Origin: Schizophyllum amplum
Taxonomy: Eukaryota > Basidiomycota > Agaricomycetes > Agaricales > Schizophyllaceae
Direction of reading: 5' to 3'
NCBI GenBank assembly: GCA_007026445.1
Contig: VDMD01000001.1
Coordinates: forward strand, 372,001-436,000
Length of the DNA: 64,000 bases
The notes under the pieces were generated by a model that had not been told where the DNA came from, searched no databases, and worked only from the letters and a program-made list of their open reading frames with translations. Below are positions 33,501-45,500 of the stretch, one piece after another. Every line of letters starts with the position of its first letter. The first letter of the stretch is position 1. Position numbers and translations under genes: made by a program.

Positions 33501-35468
33501 GCTCGCAGGACAAAGACATGATTACCCGGATATGCGATGCTGTCCGCATTGAGCTCGAGAAACGCGGCCTAGCGCAATACGTCAACAGTATCCTTACCGC
33601 GCACGTTATGCGGTCGCCGCCAGACCACGAAGCTGCCTTGGGGCTCTTGCTTCGTTTACGAGGTCTGTTATCTTTTCCCCCTTACTTCGAGCTCTAGCTG
33701 ACAATGAGCAGAATCGAACCCAGCCCTTGTAGAGGACGCGGTGAAGTACATCATCTTCCTAGTCGACGCAGACAGTCTGTTCAACACCGCTCTTGGGATG
33801 TACGATTTTTCGCTGGTCCTGATGATCGCGCAACATGCGCAGAAGGTGTGTGTCGTACGCATGTATTTCCCCAAGCTGCAGTCGTCTAATATTGGTGTCA
33901 GGATCCGCGCGAATATCTGCCATTCCTCCGCGAGCTTCGTGCGCTGGACACCCATTACCAACGTTTCCGCATAGACGACCATCTGCGGCGGTACTCCGTT
34001 GCGCTCGGCAGCTTGAGCATGGCTGGGCCTGAGCGCTTCGACGAAGCAGTGGCCTACGTGGAGCGATATCAGCTCTACGACGATGCGTTGCGCATATGGA
34101 AGGGAACGGAGCACTACAACGTATGCCTGCCCTGCCTGATGTGACGAAAGGCTGACAGCGGTATAGGCGATCCTCGGAATATATGGCGACTGGTTGTTTG
34201 AGCGACGTGAGCTACGCGACGCGGCCGCGGGTGAGTAAATGTCAGTTCTCCGAGATAGCCCGCCTGACATAGCTTGTCTATTAGCGTTCATCGAGGCTAG
34301 CGATGATAACAAAGCCATGCAGGCGTTGGAAAAAGCCCTCGACTGGGAGAACCTTTTCGATCTGGCGCTGCGGAACAAACTTGAGGACGGTGTGCTTGTG
34401 GACATGGCCTTTCGGGTTGCAGGTAAGCAGTCGTTTGTGGCGCCGCATACTGGCGCTGACAGTAGCAGAGGGCCTGGTTGCGAAGAAAAAGCATGGCGAC
34501 GCCGCTCGTGTGCTCATCGACCATGCTCGCGACGTCCGCGAGGCGGTCATCGCTTTGGCACAAGGGAACCTGTTCTCAGATGCCAGGCGTATTGTGAGTG
34601 ATCACACTGGCCTCAGCGCCAACGCTCATCGACCAATCTGTAGATCACGCTCCACTCTCGACCAGAGCTACTGGAAGATATCGTCCACCCTGGCGCATTG
34701 GAGAGTCGGGCGCAGATCGGGGAAGACATCAGCGAGATGCGCGAGCAGATCCGCAAGCAGGTGCGCCGTGTACGCGAGTTGCGCGTGAAGAAGACGGAGG
34801 AGCCAGGTACGGTATGCGCTCTGAGACGGTAGAAAATGCTTACACCGTTGTCAGACGCGTTCTATGGCGAGGAGGGCAATCTGCACAACGTCGACGTGAT
34901 GACGGATGTGTCGATGCCTGCGACGCAGTTTACGCGGTATACGATCGCACCCTCGACGAGCTCGAAAGCCTCGAAGTACGTGGTTCACGTCTCTGTACAG
35001 ACTACAACTGACGCCTATGTCAACAGGAAGACATCACGATCGCGCCGAAAAGCTGAAAGGAAGGCAGGACGCAAGGGCACCGTCGAGGAGGAAGAGTACC
35101 TCCTCACCTCGGTTGGCAAGCTCGTGGCGCGCTTCAACGGCACGCTTAGTAAGCTGCTCGTCCACTCATACCCTCAAACGCGTGCTCATTTGCGCCCCAC
35201 AGACGAGACGCGGGCACTTCTGCCTCACCTTTGGCAGTTGTCTGCAGAACATCGTGCGGAGGGCGCAGCTCTGCAAGCCGACGTCAGCGACTTTGAGACG
35301 GAGATGAAGAGCGCCGTGGAGGAGATCTGGACGAAGGCCCCAGAGACGGACAAAGGGGAGCGCTCGGTGCTCGAGCAGATGCAGCAGAAGCCGAATCCGG
35401 TGGACAAGGTTGCGAAGCCGGAGTTTGCCAAGGAGGAGTGGAGGTTGAAGATGTTTGCTTTGGTGTAA
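30517..35468 (+). CDS. ELP1: Elongator complex subunit 1 (Elp1/Iki3)
   Basis: The scaffold of Elongator, which modifies wobble uridines of cytosolic tRNAs. ATG 30517 starts MRCLVLSSISDVSLKN. The N-terminal WD40 part contains INVGWGSKQTQFHGSLGK, the clearest family block, plus LKQEIHTPDSARLTSVQWHP, AWDTYRSLSGPPDDTGTVAV and LLLTPFRIQNVPPPMSSHQL. The alpha-solenoid half has KAFFSCRKNRIDLNVLVTHN, VEDAVKYIIFLVDADSLFNT and YQLYDDALRIWKGTEHYN. The conserved basic tRNA-binding stretch RKTSRSRRKAERKAGRKG is followed by EEEEYLLTSVGKLVARFN, and the end is EWRLKMFALV. At least 15 short introns give about 1,350 residues, the normal length. The intron near 31028 fits best as GTGTGT..ATGCAG. No broken frame was found. 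Confidence 0.93.
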
Positions 35469-35671
35469 GACCGTGTTCTGTTGTATGTTCAAGCTCGCCA
35501 TATGTATGTACTAGCCGTAGCTGTGATGTATGTATGAACAATCCTGAGGACGTCAGAGATGTATGAATAGTAACTCGTATACTACTAGAGACTAGCAGAC
35601 CCTGTTCAACTCCGATGTCCGCCCCCAAGCCGCAATAGATGTTATGTTGCCACTTCCTCTGTCGGGAGCCG

Positions 35672-37211
35672 TTAAGAAGTGAGGTTGCATGCATCGCTTC
35701 TGGAAGGGATTGGGATGTCTAATTCGATAGGATCCTCCTGGTCGGCCGGGATCCATGCGTTCAGCCCTTTCCTGAATTCGACCAAGTTGATGAGTGTGCG
35801 AAGTGGACGTCAAGGAAAAACAACTCACAACTCCAGCCCCTCGGCAATCGCTGACCGCAAGGCCAAGCCAGATTTGCAACGGAGCAACACCGTCAGGAGC
35901 TGCACGGGTGATTGTAGCGAGCTCGATGTGTCCTCCATCCGCTGGGCGGGACGCTGCAGGATTTGTCGAGCAATAAGCCCGGCAAGTCGACGTTGCACAA
36001 TACGCAAAGCCAGAGACGACTTGACGTGTTTATTGAAGGTATAAGAAAAGGCCTCGGACCCCTCTGGTATGATGGTCTCGGTTATCAGGTCGTCGATGAT
36101 GCGATACATGCTCGCTTCTCGTCGTCGGTACGTCGCGGGCGACTCGTTGTCGATACTGCGCTCATGAAGCTTCAAGGCGAAGAGAGCGCGCTCCAGGGGC
36201 TCATCAGAGGTGCAGGAGTCGAGTTTCGGGTCGACGCGGTCGTCGGGTGGTTTCGCGGCGACCTCAGAATGGGCGGATGTCTGCGCCTCTACCGTAACAT
36301 CGTCGGCCGTCTCCGGGTCTGGTACCTGGAGAGCCCCAGAGGCCACTTCCTCCTGTACCACGGTCTCCACCACGGGCAAGGGAGGCACGAGAGGAGACGG
36401 AACAAGGACAGGCGATGCAAAGACGGCAGCGGCCACATCATAAGGACAGCCAGCAACGCACGCACTGCGCTGCTCTTCCCTGATCCGCCCGATCTCAACC
36501 ACAGAGCGGAGCCCGAGACGCTCCGCTTCACTGTACTCTAGCCATCTCGGTGACGCACAAATGGCGCTGATGGCAGGGGCCAGCCACGAGGAGCCAAGGT
36601 CGAATTCGCGGGCGATGACAACCTTGTCTATGGCGGTGGCCTTGGGCTCGATCTCACGGATGGCGAGGGCGCGCAAAGAGGGGATCGACCACTTGGTCGC
36701 GAGGCGCAGGACGGAGGTCCACTCGTCTACCGCCTCGATATCCCGCTCGCCAAGCGCGCTGGTTTATGTATCATCAGCATCTCGCCCGTTGTGGGGAATG
36801 AATACGCACGAGGGATATATCAAGGATAGAAAGCGATCGAGGTCGACGCTCGAGACGTCAGGCAAGTGGATGGTGGTGGCGTGCGTGTCGTCAAGGTAAG
36901 CCGCAGCGAATGTTGGCGAGTGAGCGTCAAAAAAGTGGCGATGGACGCGATATGTAGTGCCATCATCTAGCTGAGGGTGGGGTTTCCGGGTTAGCTGGAA
37001 AGTGGCGAGACTGGGTGATAGTCAAGCTCACCTGGAGCTCGAGGTTCCCGTCGGGCAGGTAGAAGCGAGCGCTCTTGCAAACATGCCCAGAAGTCTGGGA
37101 CGTGTTGCTGGAATGGTTAGACAAGTCTCCATCGGGACTTGGCGGAGTGAATGAGGACGACATATCCTCTGCGCTTGCAAACGACTGTACGGAGGATGTC
37201 CGGCTAGCCAT
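35672..37211 (-). CDS. BTB/POZ-domain protein, copy 1
   Basis: A BTB-type protein of the expanded Agaricomycete family, likely an adaptor or interaction protein. ATG 37211 starts MASRTSSVQSFASAEDMSSS. Exon 1 ends FYLPDGNLELQ. Exon 2 carries the BTB core LDDGTTYRVHRHFFDAHSPTF and FLSLIYPS. Exon 3 has EWTSVLRLATKWSIPSLRALAIREI and a low-complexity middle. A final intron (GTGAGT..ATTCAG, about 35765-35828) joins EGLEL to KGLNAWIPADQEDPIEL and the stop at 35672. All splice signals are canonical. An inverted-repeat element begins 47 bases upstream of the ATG, so the original proximal promoter is displaced. The inverted paralogue is at 47918-49498. Confidence 0.8.
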
Positions 37212-37739
37212 GATACGGTGCGAATTGAAGCAAGGCGAACACGAGTTCGAGTACGCCTCATCAGTCTTTTGGCCACAAAGTTCGGAGGCTTGTCGGAGGC
37301 CCGGAATGTCTCCGAAAGTCTCGTAGTCTTATGCAACATATCCAGGATTAGGAATAATGACGAGCTTGCGCAAAACTCGCCACGTTGACCGAAGCTCGGC
37401 AGGTTGCAGAAGCTCGGGAGGTCCGGCAGGTTTTTCGTAGCTCGGGAGGCCCGGTACGCTTTCGCAGCCTTGGAACGTGCAGCACATTTTTGAGCCCTTG
37501 GAAGGTCTAGAAGGCTTTCAAGGCCTCCCGAGGGGCACAATTGCTCACTGTCCTCAATCATGCAAAACAATATGATGTAGCATTATTGCTATATGAGATA
37601 CGGGCGTGGTCTGTAGTACTACCGCTACGATATGAAGGCAGAAACCTACATAAAACCCCAGGCTCCGATGAGGGCTGCGTCGCGCCTTTCGGCCGGCCGC
37701 GTACTCGTCGCCTGGACTGTGAGTGTGTCAATTCACTTC

Positions 37740-38400
37740 TCCGTCTTTTCACACGTACCTTCGTCTACTTCCTCTGACTTCCTCCAGATCGCAGTGATCG
37801 CTGCTTGGCCAAGTGATGCAGCTAAGCGGCATGCGAGCGGGATGGGGGGGGGGGGGGGGGTGGTGGTGGTGGTGGTGGTGGTGGTGGTGGCGGTGGTGGT
37901 GGTGGCGGTGAGGGAGGTTGATTGATCGGTTGAGGCGCGCGTTTCGACGCTGAATGTGTGCACCGTCAGTTGTGCTAGTACGACTTTGTGGTACGACTCA
38001 CTATCCGGATCGTTCTGATGCAAGCGCGCGCTCAGGTGCTGCCTGCATCCGCCCTTGTAGCGAGAGTCTGCATAGAGCAAAGCATGTGTATGAGCATCCG
38101 ACCTTCTAGGCAACATGTATGCGCGCATATATGGACTCACCAACGCGATCAGAGGTGCACGAGCGCCTTCTGCTCACCAGATCCTTTGGCCAGGAGCTGT
38201 TGGCAAAGTGGCTGCGGGAAGCAGGCAACGACGATCGTGTTCCCAAAGGTGCTAGCCACGACCGTGATTGCGAGGTCGAGACCGTTTCGCGTCGTCTGCC
38301 TGCCTTCGCGCGTCGATTCAAGCAGCTCGACAAGGGCATCGGTCTCCTAGTAGGCCCGGCCAACCGATCCATCGGGGACGGGCCGCGGCTGTCGTATGAG
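37740..38400 (-). other. Possible exons carried within the second element
   Basis: On the minus strand an open stretch (about 38210-38360) reads ETDALVELLESTREGRQTTR then ITVVASTFGNTIVVACFPQP. It is bounded by a splice acceptor-like CTACTAG and a donor-like GTGAGCAG. A second open stretch (38143 down to 37740) reads HTHALLYADSRYKGGCRQHL and LHQNDPDSESYHKVVLAQLT, then runs into the G/T-rich repeat. Codon composition is coding-like but no family is recognised. It may be a captured host gene fragment or an element gene; the model is incomplete. Confidence 0.3.
37844..37910. repeat. Poly-G run and (TGG)n microsatellite
   Basis: Seventeen consecutive G residues (37844-37860) are followed by about 16 TGG/CGG triplets. 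The G-rich strand could form G-quadruplexes. In the minus-strand frame it would encode a threonine/proline tract. The exact G-run length should be treated as uncertain, since sequencing often errs here. Confidence 0.9.
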
Positions 38401-39246
38401 AGGAAATGAGAGCGTATCCGCCGTCACGGTGAACAGGAGGGCATGGTGGGAGGAAGGAAGAAGGGCATTGGCAAGAAGTCCGAGAAATGGACGCCCGGGC
38501 AGATGACGCGTGACGCGCAGACTGCAGTGACGTCATCGACGCTTCCAAAAGAAGCACAATAACCGCGACGCGCCTGTGGGCTGCGGCCATGACACTGAGC
38601 CTGAGGCTTGAGCAACAGAGACCCTTTCACCGCTTCCCTACATCTGCTACTCAACGACGCTCATGCAGCTCAAGTGAGGCAGAACGCCACTGACAGGAAT
38701 CTGTTCAGCGCTGGTGTCGAGCATTGTTGTCCGAATACGGTAATCGCCGCCGTCAAGCCTGCTCATTCTCCGGGAACGTGTGTGGTAATTGTCAATAGGT
38801 AATTACTGGTGGTATAGAGCGTACAGAGGTGTGACTCTGGAGGTCATCAAGGGCAGGGTGCAAACTGAGAGAGCAGTAAAACCTCAAGACTGGGGGACAA
38901 TGCGTCGGAAGGCCACGGCACCTGCCAGGGGACAGCGGCGTAGCTACTGCCACCTAGGATGTTTTAACGACGTTATATAAGAGGACACCGAGAACTCTTA
39001 CACTGGATCGCAAGGCTCCAATAATCATTTTACATACATTCCAAACAACGGAAAACCTCCGGACCCTATGAAAATCATTCCGATAACCTCCCGAGCTGCC
39101 GAAAACTATTCGGACAAGCTCCCAAGCTCGGCGAAAGCTTCGGGCTGCCTCGCGACGCTAGTTAAGGTTTCGCCCTACCATCAGGAGCTTCGCTCAACCT
39201 CGTGAGTCACCAAATGCCTCGCAATTGTGTGGCCAAAAGACTGATG

Positions 39247-40029
39247 CTGCCATCATGGTGTGACTGAACTCACGGTCACGATTAACGCATGTCAACGCCC
39301 TGCAACTCGTTCCTTGCGCCCCGCACAGCTGCAAAAACGGCGCCAGATAGAGAATGCCTACTTTGCGCTGCTTTAAAAACACAATGAAAGTATGCGACAC
39401 GGAATTGCAGAAAGAAGTTGAACTTTGAAGGGTCACGGTCACGATGAAGTTGAACATTGAGAGGTCACGTGCGTCGTGCAACGCCACACGCCACTTTGAC
39501 TCCTGAGTCCTGACTCTGAGCGGCGCAGGTCCTCAGTCACAGTGGGCGGCGTCGCCACTTCAACAAGACCGCAAGATATATCGCACGCAACAAGTTCTGC
39601 GGAGAGCGTCAACATACGAAAATCAGAAGATATGACTTTGCGAGGGATGTGTACGCTGCAAGAGACCTTGTCACCGTGCTGTGTCTTTATTTTACCCACC
39701 AAACCATCTATACAACTGCGAGCAGATTTTCCAGTCAATCTGCATTGTCCGTCCAAGAAGCGGCACCTGGCAGCGAACAAAAATGTTGAAGCGATGTTTC
39801 CGCTATCCTTCTTTCAGAGAGGCATCGAATGCGACACGCAGCGCACAGCTCGAAGAATATATATCGTGCAACGACTACGGAAGCATAAAAGGGTACATTC
39901 CTATAGTCCAGGTATAGTATCGTACAAAGCTGCCATCCGTCAGTCGAGAAGTGCGTAGTGATACGTTGTAGCACTCACAATCAAGTCACTGCTCGCCAAC
40001 TTCCTTCCATCCGTTCCTTCGTGAGTACG
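39247..40029. other. Intergenic region without recognised genes
   Basis: About 780 bases between the element end and the SYLF gene 3' end. GGTCACGGTCACGAT-like strings recur near 39274, 39433 and 39468. Frames of 80-138 codons overlap each other on both strands and lack coding composition. Nothing firm was seen. Confidence 0.5.
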
Positions 40030-40983
40030 TTAGTGCAGGCCCGCGTCAAATACGGTGTGGTTTTCCCCTGGTCTCCCGAGGTTCATGTGCTCGCCGGTCG
40101 CTGTTGGCACGTAGGCCGACTCGGGGACACCCGACTCGTCCAACCCCTCTGCGGCCTCGATAATCTCGTACAGCCGCGAGGCAACTTCAGGCGGCGGGAC
40201 GCGTCCGCCCAGGATATCGCGCGCCGGCACCGGCGAGCCGTAGAAGTCGCGGTTCGCATCCTTCCGCTCGATGAGGACCGTCCCCTCCAGACTCAGCCCT
40301 GCGAACAGGCCCTTCGACTTGGAGTACGAGAACATGGGCGCGGGATGCGCGAGCGTCGCCTGGACGCTGCCGCCCGTGCCGATGGGCCCCGCGGCGGCGC
40401 TGACGTTGCCCCCGATGGTAACGTTGCCGCCCATGGAGAACGCGCGGACGGCGTCCTCGCTGTTGAGCACAATGACGAAATCGGTGATGTCGGCGCCGAT
40501 CTGGAGGCCCCAGCCGAGGCCGCCCGTGGCGATGCAGGAGGGCGCGGACCAGGATCCGTCGGGGAGGCGCGCAATGACGAGCCCGGAGCCGGCCTTGCCA
40601 GAGAAGACGAAGCCGGCTTTGATGACCTGGAAGATGGCGAGGCCTGGGGGGAGCATGGTGAGCGTTGGGGCAAGGGATCTGTGTGCGACGGACCTCGGGC
40701 GTTCTGCAGGACGGCCTTGGGGATGGAGTTGAGGGCGGATTCTGGTCGCTCGGGGTCGGCTGCGCAAGCAGTCAGTTCACCAGTTCTCCAGCAATATAGA
40801 TGGGTACACACCAAGGAAGCTATCCAAGATCTTCGCCGCCTTCTCAGCCTCCCCTGGGAGACTGAACCCCTGCACAAACTCCCGCGATTCAGACGCCAGC
40901 CGCGTCCCACTGGTCTGCACGAATGCGGTGGCTTGCAATCCGGCCTTGTGCGCGCCCTGTCGGAACTTGTCGAGCATAGACAT
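40030..40983 (-). CDS. SYLF-domain protein (Ysc84-like lipid/actin-binding)
   Basis: A protein of about 280 residues made almost entirely of the SYLF domain, which binds phosphoinositides and, in Ysc84, actin at endocytic sites. ATG 40983 starts MSMLDKFRQGAHKAGLQATA. Two short introns (about 40760-40811 and 40656-40705) join the blocks IPKAVLQNARGLAIFQVIKA, GFVFSGKAGSGLVIARLPDG, SAPSCIATGGLGWGLQIGAD and DFVIVLNSEDAVRAFS. The domain is complete. No C-terminal SH3 domain follows, unlike yeast Ysc84; the protein ends TVFDAGLH. Confidence 0.88.
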
Positions 40984-41235
40984 CGTTAAGCAGTCGTTCA
41001 GTTGTAATGGTCAAGAAGATAGAGAAAGTTGGAAGTGTGAGAGAAGAGGCAGATGATGACGGTGCCGAGCCACTGGAAATCAGATGACACAAAGGCACGG
41101 CCTCGTCGCGTGGCTCACGGCGCCCAAGCCATGAACAAGGTCTATTCCATGCAAAGCATTATCTGTTGCAGTATAGATTACAGTTGCGTCTAAAGTAAGT
41201 AGTTAGCATCCAACCACATCTCCTCCCACCTTACT

Positions 41236-44200
41236 TCACATATCCTCTCCATCCCCGGCCAACGCAGCCGCCGCACGACGAACCACATCACTCAGACCCA
41301 AGTCCCTCTCAATCTGCTCGCGCAGCTCCGCCTCCTCCCTTTCCAAACTTCCTCCCGCATGGAACATCGCACCAATCTCCTCGAGCGCGACGCCGGACGT
41401 CTCCGGTACGCGATACGTCGCCCACATGTACGCGGCGAAGCTCGCAGTGGCGAACAGACCGAACGTCGCGCTGCGGGAGCGTCAGCACATACGACGGAGC
41501 AGCGCAAAGGGATGACTCACGCAGGCGAGATTGCCATGAGCTCGGGCGTGATGAAGCCGATGAGGACTGACGGTGTTAGTTTATTTGTTCGTAGATACCG
41601 GGCGAATCGACGACTTACAGTTATTCAACCAATTCGACGCCGTTGAGAGCGCCACGCCCTTACTCCTCACAGACAGGGGGAACACCTCAGACGGCAGCAC
41701 CCAACCGATGGGGCCTATCGAAATCCCGTACGCTACGGTGAAGACGTAGATCGCACTGAGGAGGTACCGTTAGCTGCGCGATGCAGAGAGACCGGGCGCC
41801 CTCACCCAACCGCAAGCCACGCAGCACCCCTATGGTCCTCCCAGTCCGCGGAGAACTCTTTGACCTGTAGGATGTGTGAACATCAGGGTCCGTTACTGTC
41901 GCTCACGCAGCACGAGCCATGGCCACTCACCAAAAGCGCAATCAACAAATGCGAGCAACCCATCACCACCGCGCCGCCTATATATCAGGCCTTGGTCAGT
42001 CTTTACCATAGGGAAAAACGACTGGGAGGAAATCGTACCCCGAAGCAGCGGCCGGCGACCTGTAGGTCAAGTTAGCGCGAGCCAGTAAACGTGAACCCAG
42101 ATGGAAGACAAATCCAAAGCAAAGCAGCCCACTCACCCCAACGATCAATATACGCAATCGCCGGCAGCACAGCGAGGAACTGCGCGATGCCGATGCCGCC
42201 AGACACCAGCAAGGCCATCTCCTCGCCCTGCAGACCGATGGAGGCAACCAGCGTGGGGCCGTAGTATAGAAGGGCGTTGATGCCGACCCATTCTGTACTT
42301 TGTGATTAGATGAAGGACAGAGAGTTTGAATGGGGACGACTGGAAGAAATGAAGGCAGACGAGAGAAAGAAACGGAGGGGGACAACAGGGAGAAATGGAG
42401 GCAGACGTGAGGGAGAAACGGAGGGGGGCGTAAGGAAGAAATAGTGGGGAGGCGGGGCACGAACAGACGAGGCGCACACGTCCGAGAAAAAAAGGTCGAG
42501 GCATAATAAGGCTATGCAGGTGGCGCGGCGCGAAATTTCGGGGAGGTCTGGCAGGATCTTTCTGGGAGCCTAATAAAAGAAATGGAGAGGAGCACCACGA
42601 GCAGGCGGGAAGGGTGCAGATTGGCGCGCCCGCACGGAGAGCCAGGGCCCTGTACACGAGATGATGTACAATATTTTGGCCCTCGGGCGTAATACAAATG
42701 AGGGAAGTAGATGCGCTAAGGCCAGCACGTGTACCGATGAAAGAAAACGAACGGAAAACGAGGAAACCAACAACGGAGAGAAAGAAAGAGTATATCCAAA
42801 ACCCAAATAACCAAACAAAACAGAGGAAGAGAAAACAAACAACCGCCTCGGAGAGACCACGCACGTTGGAAAAACATCGTCATAATCCCAATCATCGTCC
42901 GCTCCAAGTACTTCTCCTGGAACAGCGCGCCGTAGCCTTGCAGTGCGCCGCTGTAGCCCTTGCTAGCTTTGGCCGTGTTCTCTGGACGGGCTGAAAAATC
43001 GTGCATCAGGCGATAGTACAGTTTTTCTCATTCCGTGTTACCTGCATCACCTGCGTCAGTCGGTACCGCCGCATATGACGCGTCCGCTGCCAGGTCCGGG
43101 GCAGTGCGCTGCAGGAGCGTCGCCTCGACGCGCATCTCGGTAAACTCGATCTGGGGGAAGGGTGAGCATAAGGCCAAGGAAGGGGCGAGAAGAAAAATAG
43201 GTAGAAGGAGCGGATCGGTAGACGGAACAGTTGGGGTAATGGAGTTTCATTGGTAAAAGCTGCGGATTGGGTGCGAATTGGTAGATAATCCGATTGGGAA
43301 ATAATTGGTAGAGAAACAGCGAGGCAGACATGCAAAGTCAGGGAAGAGCGCGAGGTTAGGGAGGAGGTCAGGTGAGGTGTTCGGATAATGAAAAGGGGTA
43401 GGTCAGCTGCTGATGTGCGAGGCGCGCTTGCTGATCTGCACGAGCGCCAGTAGGAGATGGGCGGGCGCCTTCAGGCAGGATCCGTGGGTGCGGGCAAGAT
43501 ACACGCTGGCGCCGGCAAAGATACGCGCTTGCAGGAGGTCCAGATCCGCCTCCTGATCAGCGCACCTAAGAGAGAATGCAAGCGCGCCCAAGAGAGATGC
43601 AAGCGCGCCCAAGAGAGTGACGAACTGGACCGATGAAGAAAGATCCGCGCCAGCGCCTATAGCGGTACACCCAACAAAGCCATATCCTTACCTCTACCAA
43701 CGCCTCGATCCCCTCAACCTCCGCCCCGCGGAGCGGCTGCAGACTGCCACCCGGCAGCTTCTCCGAGGTATCTGCTCCACGGAGCTTCCGCAGGCTCTCC
43801 AACGCCCGCTCATGCTCGCCGAGGAGCACCAGCAGTCGGGGAGAGGGCGGCAGGAGGAGGCAGCCAGCGGCCAGGATGAGCCCAGGGATAATCTGAACGC
43901 CGAGAGGGATGCGCCAAGCGAGGGAGCCGGGGACTGGGGGTTAGGTCAGTCAGCGAAGGAGGGGAGGCGTAGCGTAAATCCGGCCGGCGTAAAAGGATAT
44001 AGCCGCAAGTCGTTACGGTGTTAGAGGAGTAGAAAGGTGGTTTCAATGTAGCAGAGACTCGTCAGGGTCGATGGAGTGGCCAATCAATGTCCATGAAGTA
44101 GCGAGTCAGTGTCAGCGCAGCAGTAGAGGGGAGCAAGACGGCGCCACAGGGATACGCCGCAGGGATACGCCGCGCTAGTGCGGCGAAAATCACTAGCGCA

Positions 44201-45234
44201 GTGACAGGAACACTTTGAAGACACGGGTAGAAAGACGCCACGCACTATTCCTTGTCGCAAACCCCGTCCAAAAGCCTAGCACGCATCCGAGAACAATAGA
44301 AAATTGCTCGAGCGCCATCAGCGACCCGCGCAGCTCTGGCGGGGATACCTCCGAGATGTATAGCGGGGAGAGCATGCTGTTGGTACGTCAACTCAAGTTT
44401 AGGTGGCGCGGGGGTGTCAGTGAGGCGCGTATACTGTGTCAATAATGAGAGGTGGAGCTACACTGAGACGGGGGGCTGCCGGACACATCGAGAAGGACTA
44501 AGCGCTCACCTCAAGGCGCCCACGGCAACCCCGCCGACCGCGCGGCCGACAAATAGATCAAAGAGGGAGTGCGCGAGGCATTGGAAGAGCGAGCCGATGA
44601 GAAATATCACTGCGGGGATTGGTCGAATAGAGGAATGGATGAGTCGAGACATGGGAACGCGAATACATTTGTCCTCACCGCAGGCGACGAAGATGGAGTG
44701 CCGACGAGAGTAGCGGTCCGCGAGGACGCCAGCGGCGAGCGCGCCAATCAGCGCGCCGAGTTCCAACACGGCAGCTTTAGTGAGGGAGGGTCACTTTACT
44801 TACGGCGTCTCGCATGATACGCCGGCGTACTGAGTATGCCCTTCTGCAGTGGCGTGACGGGGAATTCCTCGACAAAGTCCTGCATGACGAGAATGTTGGC
44901 TATCTGGGGTTCAGATAAATCAACACGAGGCAAAAGGCAATCTGGGACGCACGACCCCTGTCACTCACCACGCCCTGGTCATAGCCGAAGCTGAGGCCGC
45001 CTATGGAGGCGACGACGGCGCAGAGGAGCGCATAGCGGTTGTGCAGAAGGCCGGAGAGCCCGCTCGGGCCGTACGAGTAGGTATACGCGCCGTCCGGGGA
45101 AACCTGAAGCGCGCAGCGCGACTTGATGCGCGAGGCGGGCTTCTGGCGCGCCGGAAGTAAGGGCGCGCGCGGAGTTGAACTTATAGAGGCGGCGTCGCCG
45201 TGTTCGTCTGAGGGGAGGGCGCGGTAGCGGTCAT
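41236..45234 (-). CDS. MFS sugar transporter (sugar porter family)
   Basis: A plasma-membrane hexose-type permease with 12 predicted membrane segments. Family signatures in order: ASIGGLSFGYDQGV, GALAAGVLADRYSRRHSIFV, VGRAVGGVAVGALSMLSPLYISE with PPELRGSL, AWRIPLGVQIIPG, QWVGINALLYYGP, YIDRWG, GWVLPSEVFPLSVRSKG and the terminal YRVPETSGVALEEIGAMF. About 13 introns are needed. Three are far longer than usual: about 310 bases (44252-43940), about 540 (43690-43152) and about 580 (42873-42291), and each holds short tandem repeats. All join in frame. The N-terminus is unresolved; ATG 45234 is only a candidate because its frame stops before the first conserved block. The transported sugar cannot be told. 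Confidence 0.8.
42332..42427. repeat. Minisatellite in a long transporter intron (two ~46-bp units)
   Basis: Two imperfect copies of a purine-rich unit (plus strand GGAAGAAATGAAGGCAGACG and GGAGAAATGGAGGCAGACG, each followed by AGAAACGGAGGGG) lie side by side within the ~580-base intron. Further purine-rich remnants follow. The local expansion partly explains the intron length. Confidence 0.75.
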
Positions 45235-45492
45235 TCCCAGGCTGGAGAGCAAGCTCAGTAACTGCTCGTACTCCTTGAGCTCCGAAGTACCATCAAAAAC
45301 CAAGTTCAACACGTCGAAGTCACGATGGCGGGAGGAGGCAAGGCGGTTCGGGCCGAGAGGAACGTGGGCGGTTTGTGACAGCAATCAGTCACGCGTATTG
45401 ATTCGCGTCGTTTACACGCGGAATTTTACGGGATTTCTCCATCTTGGCCTCCTCCAAAGGTTAATTAACCCTTTGCCCACGCCCCCCAAACG

Positions 45493-45500
45493 TATAAAAG
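45493..45500 (+). promoter_or_regulatory. TATA box of INO1
   Basis: TATAAAAG lies about 250 bases upstream of the INO1 ATG and is followed by a long C/T-rich leader, as in strongly expressed fungal genes. No yeast-type UASINO (CATGTGAAAT) was seen nearby. Confidence 0.65.

Larger units (their letters stand above)
37259..39246. mobile_element. 2.0 kb inverted-repeat DNA element upstream of BTB copy 1
   Basis: The left end reads CATCAGTCTTTTGGCCACA. The reverse complement of the right end (39246 back to 39228) is identical over these 19 bases, with weaker matching inward. The left flank ends CT and the right flank begins CT, consistent with a 2-bp target duplication. Inside both ends short CTCGGGAGG/CCGG motifs are repeated in mirrored fashion (37280-37540 and 39050-39160), like subterminal repeats. 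No transposase was recognised. With the element at 491-2693 it shares the CATCA end and the 2-bp duplication, but no longer sequence. Confidence 0.72.

Noticed and set aside
35757..35806. A PFLNSTKLMS-like peptide resembling a segment of the F-box gene at 12690-12730
   Set aside because: It lies antisense to the last intron and exon of BTB copy 1, so the match is most likely chance.
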